A stretch of 64,000 nucleotides of DNA from Janthinobacterium sp. ROICE36. Its GTDB lineage: Bacteria > Pseudomonadota > Gammaproteobacteria > Burkholderiales > Burkholderiaceae_D. Under the pieces are notes generated by a model. The model was not told where the DNA came from. It made no database searches and was given only the letters and a program-made list of their open reading frames with translations. Numbering within the stretch: position 1 is the first letter of the stretch; each line of letters starts with the position of its first letter. The position numbers and the translations under genes were made by a program. The stretch spans positions 1 through 64,000 of the forward strand of contig NZ_PEBS01000001.1 in assembly GCF_002869965.1 (NCBI RefSeq), in the 5' to 3' direction. Shown piece after piece: positions 58,091 through 64,000 of the stretch.

Positions 58091-58368
58091 GCGGCACCTC
58101 GCGACAGCAGCATGCCGATGCCGCCGCAAACGATGGCTGGCAACAGCATGCCGAGCCAGGTGCGGCGCAGGTCTTGCACGGCAAAGACCCAGACCACGGC
58201 GCAGGTGTAGACGACGAAGGCGCTCAGGGTGGCCGTCAGCACGGCTTCGGCGCGCGAGAGCGGCAGCACTGCCGACAGCAGCACTGCCACGCCGGACGTC
58301 AGCGCATAGCCGCCAAAGACGGCGGCAAGCACGCGCGAGAACAACATCATGTTGGCCGATTTCATCAT
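58087..58368 (-). CDS. DUF3649 family membrane protein
   Basis: Starting at ATG 58368 with AGGGA upstream, the protein has 93 residues (ATG 58365 is also possible); the longer frame is rejected. It has three hydrophobic segments (VLAAVFGGYALTSGVAVLL, AFVVYTCAVVWVF, WLGMLLPAIVCGGIGMLL) as in DUF3649. It opens the DUF3649-PepSY-DUF3325 set that accompanies siderophore receptors. Confidence 0.8.
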   Translation of the reverse strand: MMKSANMMLFSRVLAAVFGGYALTSGVAVLLSAVLPLSRAEAVLTATLSAFVVYTCAVVWVFAVQDLRRTWLGMLLPAIVCGGIGMLLSRGAA

Positions 58369-58594
58369 CGCGGCGTCCCTGGGTATGGCTGTTGTGCCGG
58401 GCGGCAAACCTTGTACATCAGATGCATCACACTGCGTCCTTCCATCAAAGTTAATTATGGCGGCGGCACGCAGCGGCATGAAACCGCGCAACGTGGCGCC
58501 TTGAATGGGTACTTGAAATTAGGTCTCTCAACTACAGGTGCCGCGAGAATCGAAAACGGGCAGTCCGATTGAAAAATATTGTTATCGAGGCGGG

Positions 58595-59587
58595 CTACGC
58601 GGCCGGCTCCACCGTCACCCAGTAACGCGTGCGGCTGCGCACCTGCACCGGCAGCGAGTTGGGCAGCATGTTCAAAATGCGCTGGGTGTCGGCCAGCGGG
58701 AAGACACCCGACAGGCGCAGCTGGGCCACTGCCGGCGCGCAGTCGATCACGCCGGGGCGGTAACGGGCCAGGTCGGCCAGGAAGTCGCCCAGTGTCACAT
58801 CGTCGACGATCAACTGCCCGCGCGACCAGGCATCGGCATATGCATCGATGGTGTGCGGCGCGTCCGGCGCATGGCGGGAAAATGCCACGCCGCGCCCGGC
58901 CGCCAGCAGCAAGGGCGCGCCAGCGCTGTCGCGGGGGCGGATTTCAACGGCGCTTTCAAACACTTCCACGGTGCTGTAGTCATCCTGCTGGCGCACGACA
59001 AAGCGCGTGCCCAGCGCGCGCACCAGGCCTTCGCGCGTAACCACCACCAGCGGCGCGGCGCTGCCGGCAGCGTGGCCGCTGGTGACGAGGATTTCGCCGG
59101 CCAGCAGTTCGATCAGGCGGCGCTTGTCATCGAAACGCACGTTCACGGCCGATCCCGTATTCAGGCTGAGCACACTGCCATCGTCCAGCACCACCTCGCG
59201 CCGCTCGCCCGTGGCCGTGCGGTAGTCGGCGCGCAGGGCGCGCACGTCATCCCAGGCGCCCGTCTGCGTGGCCAGCAAGCCGCCTCCAGCCACCACGCCC
59301 AGCCATGCCAGCAACTGGCGCCGCTTGCCGTTAAGGGCTTGCTGCTGCGTGCCAGACAACGCCTGCGCGGCCGCACTGCGGTGCAAGCCATTGAAGCGCT
59401 GTGACACCGCGTCGATATGCTGCCAGGCCCGTTCATGTTCCGGGTCGGCGCAGCGCCAGCGCTGCCAGGCGGCGTGTTCCGCTTCGCTGGCCTCGTCCGA
59501 CATCAGCACGGTCAGCCACTCGGCCGCTTGCAGCTGCACTTCCTCGGCTATGGTCGCCGGGGTCGCGGGTTCTGCCAGCGTGCTCAT
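58595..59587 (-). CDS. fecR: FecR-type anti-sigma/sigma regulator
   Basis: A 330-residue protein. The cytosolic N-terminal domain has the DUF4880 tryptophan pattern (AEWLTVLMSDEASEAEHAAW), then one membrane segment (LLAWLGVVAGGGLLATQ), and a periplasmic FecR domain (TATGERREVVLDDGSVLSLNTGSAVNV). It senses the state of a TonB-dependent receptor and controls the adjacent sigma factor, overlapping it by four bases. The expected receptor gene is not next to it. Confidence 0.93.
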   Translation of the reverse strand: MSTLAEPATPATIAEEVQLQAAEWLTVLMSDEASEAEHAAWQRWRCADPEHERAWQHIDAVSQRFNGLHRSAAAQALSGTQQQALNGKRRQLLAWLGVVAGGGLLATQTGAWDDVRALRADYRTATGERREVVLDDGSVLSLNTGSAVNVRFDDKRRLIELLAGEILVTSGHAAGSAAPLVVVTREGLVRALGTRFVVRQQDDYSTVEVFESAVEIRPRDSAGAPLLLAAGRGVAFSRHAPDAPHTIDAYADAWSRGQLIVDDVTLGDFLADLARYRPGVIDCAPAVAQLRLSGVFPLADTQRILNMLPNSLPVQVRSRTRYWVTVEPAA

Positions 59588-60093
59588 GCCGACAGGGAGA
59601 AAAACACCTGGCGGTTGGCACGCGTCAGGTATTGCTTGACCGAGCTGGCCGACACGTTCAGGCGCGCGGCGATCTCGGCATAGCTGATGCCTTCCAACTG
59701 TGCCAGTAAAAACGCCGTGCGCACGGGCGCTGGCAAGCCATCGAGGGCCGCATCGATTTCCTGCAAGACTTCCAGCGCCAGCAGCCGTTCCTCGGGCGCG
59801 GGCGCCACCTCGTGCGGCAAACAGGCCAGCGCCTGCAGATAAGCGTCCTCCAGCACTTGCCGGCGGTAGCGGTGCGCCACCAGGCGCCGCGCGATGGTGG
59901 CGAGAAAAGGCCGCGCTTCGCGGATCTGCGGCGCCGTGCCGTTGGTCAGCACGCTGATGAAAGTGTCTTGCGCCAGGTCCGCCGCTTCGCCCGCATTGCC
60001 CAACTTATGCCGCAGCCAGCCCTGCAGCCAGCCATGATGGCTGCTGTAGAGCGCGTGCAGGTCTTGTTGCTGGGCAAAATCGGCGGCCGACAT
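59584..60093 (-). CDS. fecI: FecI-type ECF sigma factor
   Basis: A 169-residue sigma-70 family factor: region 2 with AADLAQDTFISVL, region 4 with LEGISYAEIAARLNVSASSVKQYLTRA. AAAGGG stands before the ATG. FecI-type factors transcribe ferric-siderophore receptor genes. A near-perfect Fur box lies 42-60 bp upstream, fitting iron repression. Confidence 0.94.
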   Translation of the reverse strand: MSAADFAQQQDLHALYSSHHGWLQGWLRHKLGNAGEAADLAQDTFISVLTNGTAPQIREARPFLATIARRLVAHRYRRQVLEDAYLQALACLPHEVAPAPEERLLALEVLQEIDAALDGLPAPVRTAFLLAQLEGISYAEIAARLNVSASSVKQYLTRANRQVFFSLSA

Positions 60094-60134
60094 GGCATCC
60101 CTTTCCGGTCAAGCGCAGTGCGCCCGCAAATGTA

Positions 60135-60153
60135 AATAAGAATTATTCTCATT
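60135..60153 (-). promoter_or_regulatory. Fur box upstream of fecI (putative)
   Basis: On the minus strand AATGAGAATAATTCTTATT differs at one base from the palindrome AATGAGAATAATTCTCATT, a common Fur box in sigma-factor promoters. It lies 42 bp before the fecI ATG. Confidence 0.85.
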
Positions 60154-60332
60154 TTAACCGTGTTTTTAGCTTTCGTGCAATCACGGCATTGGCAGAAATA
60201 CCAACTAATTCAAAAGCAGACCAACCGCCAGGCTGTGCAGCGCAGGACCGCCAGCCAACCGCGATAAGGTAAAATGACGGCCATCGTCCGGCTTTCGCCG
60301 CCCACTCCCAAGCTTTTCATTGCAGGTTCATC

Positions 60333-61700
60333 ATGCTAGATAATCTCACCCAACGGCTTGCCAAAGTCGTCAAGACCATGCGCGGCGAGGCGCGCCTGAC
60401 CGAAGCGAACACCGCCGACATGCTGCGCGAAGTGCGCCTGGCGCTGCTCGAAGCCGACGTCGCCCTGCCCGCCGTGCGCGAATTCATCGCCAAAGTCAAA
60501 GAAAAAGCCATGGGCGAGGATGTCATTTCCTCGCTCACGCCAGGCCAGGCCCTGGTCGGCGTGGTGCAGCGCGAGCTGGCAGCCCTGATGGGCGCCGACC
60601 TGGGACCGGAAGCGTCGCAGCTCAGCTTTGCCCAGCAGCCGCCCGCCATCATCCTGATGGCCGGTTTGCAGGGTGTGGGTAAGACCACCACCGTCGGCAA
60701 GCTGGCGAAATACCTGAAGGAAGAAAAGAAGAAGAAAGTGCTGACCGTCTCGGCCGACGTCTATCGTCCTGCCGCGATCGCGCAGCTGCAATCGGTTACC
60801 GCCCAGGTGGGCGCCGACTTCTTCCCGTCTTCCAGCACCGACAAGCCGGTCGATATCGCCCTGGCCGCGCTGGACTGGGCGAAAAAGCATTACCACGACG
60901 TGCTGATCATCGATACGGCAGGCCGCCTGGGTATCGACGAAGAGATGATGCGCGAAATCGCCGCCGTCCACGGCGCTGTGAAACCGATCGAAACCCTGTT
61001 TGTCGTCGATGCCATGCTGGGCCAGGACGCCATCAACACGGCGAAAGCGTTTAACGATGCGCTGCCGCTGACCGGTATCGTGCTGACCAAGCTCGATGGC
61101 GATGCACGCGGCGGTGCTGCCCTGTCGGTGCGCCACATCACGGGCAAACCGATCAAGTTTGCCGGTGTCTCGGAAAAACTCGACGGCCTGGAAGCGTTCG
61201 ACCCCACCCGCATGGCCAACCGCATCCTGGGCATGGGCGACATCCTGGCTCTGGTGGAAGAGGCGCGCAAGGGCGTCGACAGCAAGGCGGCGGCCGACCT
61301 GGCGCAAAAGATCAAGGTCGGCGGCAAGTTCGACATGAACGACTTCAAGGCGCAACTGGGTCAAATGAAGAAAATGGGCGGCATGGCCAACCTGATGGAC
61401 AAGCTGCCGGCGCAGTTCCAGCAGGCGGCAGGCGGCAAGAACATGGATCAAGCCGATAAACAGGTGCGCCGCATGTGCGGCATCATCGACTCGATGACGC
61501 CGCAGGAACGCGCCAAGCCTGAACTGATCAAGGCCACGCGCAAGCGCCGCATCGCCGCCGGTGCCGGCGTGCAAGTGCAGGAAGTGAACCGCATGCTGAC
61601 GCAATTCGAGCAAATGCAGACGATGATGAAGAAATTGTCGGGCGGCGGCATGATGAAGATGATGCGCTCGATGAAGGGCATGATGCCCGGCATGCGCTAA
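60333..61700 (+). CDS. ffh: Signal recognition particle protein Ffh
   Basis: A 455-residue SRP54-type GTPase. It has an N domain, G1 loop GLQGVGKTTTVGKLA, a DTAGRLGIDEEMM segment, TKLDGDARGG, and a methionine-rich M domain whose C-terminus is MQTMMKKLSGGGMMKMM. It binds signal sequences and 4.5S RNA to target membrane proteins. It is divergent from fecI. Confidence 0.98.
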   Translation: MLDNLTQRLAKVVKTMRGEARLTEANTADMLREVRLALLEADVALPAVREFIAKVKEKAMGEDVISSLTPGQALVGVVQRELAALMGADLGPEASQLSFAQQPPAIILMAGLQGVGKTTTVGKLAKYLKEEKKKKVLTVSADVYRPAAIAQLQSVTAQVGADFFPSSSTDKPVDIALAALDWAKKHYHDVLIIDTAGRLGIDEEMMREIAAVHGAVKPIETLFVVDAMLGQDAINTAKAFNDALPLTGIVLTKLDGDARGGAALSVRHITGKPIKFAGVSEKLDGLEAFDPTRMANRILGMGDILALVEEARKGVDSKAAADLAQKIKVGGKFDMNDFKAQLGQMKKMGGMANLMDKLPAQFQQAAGGKNMDQADKQVRRMCGIIDSMTPQERAKPELIKATRKRRIAAGAGVQVQEVNRMLTQFEQMQTMMKKLSGGGMMKMMRSMKGMMPGMR

Positions 61701-62044
61701 GGCGCCAACATCCCCGTTCGCGGGGATGTAGATGACATACATCACGTCGCAAATCCCAGTAAAAACACCGTTTCAAATAATGCCGGATTGCATTTTCATG
61801 GGTCCGGCATGGTTCCTTCCTTCCCTCGCAGCGCCCCTCCCCGCATAGCCAGCAAGCATGCCCTTTACGGGCAAAAACGCCATTCCGCGCCCCCAAGCGG
61901 TGCGCCCGGGAGACAGGCACGTCATTTCCCTGCTTTTTCCTCGTAAAAACGTGAAAAACACTTGCATACAAGGTAAATCCACACCAATATTAGCCGTGCG
62001 ATTAATTGCGCAATTTCCCATGTGTTTGTTAAGGAGGCTCGAAG
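61701..62044. other. Gene-free region between ffh and the SWIB gene (344 bp)
   Basis: A hairpin with stem ACATCCCCG/CGGGGATGT and a TTCG loop lies at 61708-61729, seven bases past the ffh stop; it may be a weak terminator or 3' stabiliser, as no T-run follows. The rest is a promoter region with AT-rich stretches near 61930-62030. No gene is visible. Confidence 0.6.
61708..61729 (+). terminator. Stable tetraloop hairpin after ffh
   Basis: A 9-bp perfect stem closed by a UUCG-type loop, very stable in RNA. The lack of a T-run leaves its role open. Confidence 0.55.
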
Positions 62045-62440
62045 ATGGCAACAGCCAAAAAAACCCCAGTAGCAGCGCCAGCCAAAGCAGCAGCAGCCAA
62101 GCCTGCAGCCGCCAAAAAAGCAGCACCCGCAGCCAAAGCAGCAGCTAAACCAGCAGCGGCGAAGAAAGCGGCAGCACCGGCAACACCACGCAAGCCAAAC
62201 GCAGCATTCATGAAAGCAATGACGCCATCGAAAGAGCTGGCCGCCGTTGTTGGCGCAGCACCACTGCCGCGCACGGAAGTGACCAAAAAGGTATGGGATT
62301 ACATCAAAAAACTCGATCTGCAAGATCCGGCCAACCGCCGCATGATCAATGCAGACGACAAGCTGAAAGCTGTTTTCGGCGGCAAAGCCCAAGTCTCCAT
62401 GTTTGAAATGACGAAACTGATCTCCGATCATTTAAAATAA
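62045..62440 (+). CDS. SWIB/MDM2-domain protein with histone H1-like N-terminus
   Basis: A 131-residue protein with a very strong AAGGAGG site. Residues 1-50 are Ala/Lys/Pro-rich repeats like the H1-like protein at 41970. Residues 52-131 form a SWIB domain (FMKAMTPSKELAAVVGAAPLPRTEVTKKVWDYIKKL, with MINADDKLKAVFGG). SWIB domains occur in eukaryotic chromatin remodellers and, fused to such tails, in chlamydiae and some betaproteobacteria; DNA or nucleoid binding is likely but unproven. Confidence 0.92.
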   Translation: MATAKKTPVAAPAKAAAAKPAAAKKAAPAAKAAAKPAAAKKAAAPATPRKPNAAFMKAMTPSKELAAVVGAAPLPRTEVTKKVWDYIKKLDLQDPANRRMINADDKLKAVFGGKAQVSMFEMTKLISDHLK

Positions 62441-62471
62441 TCAGATACGCGCCGGCCCAACACCGAGCGAG

Positions 62472-62508
62472 TGCCCCGCAGCTGATTCAGCGAGCGGGGC
62501 ATTTTTTT
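62472..62508 (+). terminator. Rho-independent terminator of the SWIB gene
   Basis: TGCCCCGC and GCGGGGCA form an 8-bp stem around a 14-base loop with its own CTGA/TCAG pairing, followed by seven Ts. It lies 31 bp after the stop. Confidence 0.92.
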
Positions 62509-62563
62509 GGCCGCAAACGCCAACAATGTTGTCGGATTACGGTCTTGCAGACCTACGTCCGAC

Positions 62564-63190
62564 CTAACCTGCCGGCTTGAATTCCCACTGCTTCCACGCC
62601 GCCCTTACCGCATTCGGATACTCGGCCCTCCCCCGGCTGCCGTTGTACCGGCCCAGCGCCAGGTACAAATCGCCCTTTTCCATGTCCAGGTACATGCGCA
62701 AAATCGCGCAGCCATAGCGCAAATTCGTTTGCATGTGGAACAGTTTGCTGCGATCGCTGTCGCCGATGACGCCTGTCCAGAACGGCATGACCTGCATGTA
62801 GCCGCGTGCGCCGGCCAGCGAGACGGCATATTTTCGATAGGCCGACTCCACCTGGATCAGGCCCAACACCAGGGCCGGCTCCAGGCCCGCGCGGCGCGCT
62901 TCATACCAGACGGTTTCCAGGAATTCCGTGCGCAGCTGCGCATCCGGCAGCTTGCGCTGCAGGCGTTGCGACATCTGCGCCAGCCATTGCTGGTAGCGCT
63001 GCAATTCGATGGGGGTGGAAAATGTGGGTTGCGGCGGGCGTTCGTCGCGGATCGCGTGCGACAGGGCCAGGCGGACGGAGTCGGCCAGCGCTTCCTCTTT
63101 CTGGTTGCCGGCCTGCGCAAAGGAAACGCAGGCCAGGCTGGCGGCCAGCGCGAGTGCGCCAGCCACCTTGCTTACGGATAAACGCTTCAC
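62564..63190 (-). CDS. Soluble-lytic-transglycosylase-like protein
   Basis: A GTG start at 63190 overlaps the proS stop (CAGTGAAG), giving 208 residues; a longer frame lies inside proS. An N-terminal signal ([20 protein letters not shown]) is followed by a family-1 SLT domain with catalytic glutamate in [16 protein letters not shown], then [12 protein letters not shown] and [13 protein letters not shown]. It cleaves peptidoglycan glycan strands in the periplasm. Confidence 0.92.
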   Translation of the reverse strand: MKRLSVSKVAGALALAASLACVSFAQAGNQKEEALADSVRLALSHAIRDERPPQPTFSTPIELQRYQQWLAQMSQRLQRKLPDAQLRTEFLETVWYEARRAGLEPALVLGLIQVESAYRKYAVSLAGARGYMQVMPFWTGVIGDSDRSKLFHMQTNLRYGCAILRMYLDMEKGDLYLALGRYNGSRGRAEYPNAVRAAWKQWEFKPAG

Positions 63191-64000
63191 TGCGCCATTT
63201 TGCCCTGGATAAAGGCGACGATCTCGTCCGGCGCCACGCCGGTGGCTTCCGCGTCGCGGCGGCCCTGGTATTCCAGCTTGCCTTCTTTCAGGCCGCGTTC
63301 GCCGATGACGATGCGGTGCGGCACGCCAATCAGTTCCCAATCGGCAAACATGGCACCCGGACGCAAGCCGCGGTCGTCGACGATGACATCGACGCCAGCG
63401 CCTTGCAGGGCCGCGTACAGCTTTTCGGTCTCTTCCTTGACCAGTTCGCTGCGGTCCATGCCCATCGGGCACAGCACCACCTCGAATGGCGCGATCGACG
63501 CCGGCCAGATGATGCCCTTGTCATCGAAGTTCTGTTCGATGGCGGCGCCCAGGATACGCGTCACGCCGATGCCGTAGCACCCCATCTGCAGCGGCGCAGG
63601 CTTGCCGTTTTCGTCGAGGAAGGTAGCTTTCATGCTTTCCGAATACGCCGTACCCAGCTGGAACACGTGGCCCACTTCGATGCCGCGCTCGATGGCGAGT
63701 GCGCCCAGGCCATCCGGCGATGCGTCGCCGGCAACGACATTGCGCAAGTCGGCCACGATGGCTGGCTCGGCCACGTCACGGCCCCAGTTGGCGCCCGTAT
63801 AATGGAAACCGGCGTCATTCGCGCCGCAAACGAAGTCGCTCATGTGGGCGACCGTACGGTCCGCCACCACGGTGACGGGCGCTTTCGTGCCGATCGGGCC
63901 CAGGTAACCGGGGATGGTGCCGTAGATTTCCAGGATTTCCGCTTCGGTCGAGAAGCGATGACCGGCCAGGCCGGCAACCTTGCCCACCTTGATCTCGTTC
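63187..64000 (-). CDS. proS: Prolyl-tRNA synthetase, C-terminal part (cut by window edge)
   Basis: The last 271 residues are present: part of the editing (INS) domain ([13 protein letters not shown]), then class II motif 3 in [13 protein letters not shown], and the C-terminal anticodon-binding domain ([18 protein letters not shown] onwards). The gene continues beyond the right edge. It charges tRNA-Pro. Confidence 0.95.
   Translation of the reverse strand, partial: NEIKVGKVAGLAGHRFSTEAEILEIYGTIPGYLGPIGTKAPVTVVADRTVAHMSDFVCGANDAGFHYTGANWGRDVAEPAIVADLRNVVAGDASPDGLGALAIERGIEVGHVFQLGTAYSESMKATFLDENGKPAPLQMGCYGIGVTRILGAAIEQNFDDKGIIWPASIAPFEVVLCPMGMDRSELVKEETEKLYAALQGAGVDVIVDDRGLRPGAMFADWELIGVPHRIVIGERGLKEGKLEYQGRRDAEATGVAPDEIVAFIQGKMAQ

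Noticed and set aside
1..64000. CRISPR array, tRNA or rRNA genes, prophage
   Set aside because: No regularly spaced repeats, no cloverleaf-like or rRNA-like sequence, and no phage structural or integrase genes were recognised.

Overview
The window reads as chromosome of a high-G+C betaproteobacterium of the order Burkholderiales, most likely family Oxalobacteraceae (Janthinobacterium, Massilia or Duganella type). This is inferred from gene order (yqgE-ruvX-pyrR-pyrB-pyrX, rubredoxin-pilGHIJ-chpA, accB-accC-prmA, ampD-regulator-PP0621-ccsA, ffh) and from the Ala/Lys-rich histone H1-like proteins. Nearly all of it is dense protein-coding sequence. I see no tRNA or rRNA gene and no CRISPR array. 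The only mobile DNA is an insertion-sequence end at the left edge.

Layout. 1-250: 3' end of a probable IS. 354-5858: an AraC regulator followed by an AhpD-like protein, an acyl-CoA-dehydrogenase-like flavoprotein and a complete NitT/TauT-type ABC importer; it looks like a small nutrient-scavenging operon, possibly for organosulfur compounds. 5848-10575 (minus): plsC and the pyrimidine cluster yqgE-ruvX-pyrR-pyrB-pyrX, in which pyrX is a dihydroorotase homologue without its zinc ligands. 10972-12435: photolyase. 12472-22466 (minus): the type IV pilus chemosensory operon (rubredoxin, pilG, pilH, pilI, pilJ, chpA) and an unknown gene after chpA. 22524-26814: thiD, hemL, a HAD phosphatase and corA, with a large intergenic inverted repeat after hemL.

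27037-34254 (minus): two tightly overlapping gene chains, mpl-yqiA-ubiC-rnb and tonB-like-aroE-mtgA. 34370-41306 (plus): an unknown conserved gene, a TlpA-like thioredoxin, aroQ, accB, accC, prmA, a zinc-ribbon/DUF3426 protein and a PfkB kinase. 41353-48191 (minus): yggT, a 404-residue histone H1-like protein with a nearly identical 126-bp tandem duplication, and the class Ia ribonucleotide reductase genes nrdB and nrdA with a well-spaced pair of NrdR-box-like sites upstream.

48574-50599 (minus) holds ampD, a sigma-54 activator, a PP0621-family gene and ccsA. This is the usual ampD-pilR-pilS-PP0621-ccsA neighbourhood, but the regulator lacks a receiver domain and no pilS is present. Between ccsA and ffh lies a block of about 8.7 kb (51.6-60.1 kb): an unaccompanied ABC binding protein, macAB, a DUF3649-PepSY-DUF3325 trio and a fecI-fecR pair behind a near-consensus Fur box. 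No TonB-dependent receptor gene is beside fecIR. 60333-64000: ffh, a SWIB-domain protein with an H1-like tail, a lytic transglycosylase and the 3' part of proS.

Gene starts were set by eye from ribosome-binding sites, stop/start overlaps and family length. No database search was run.
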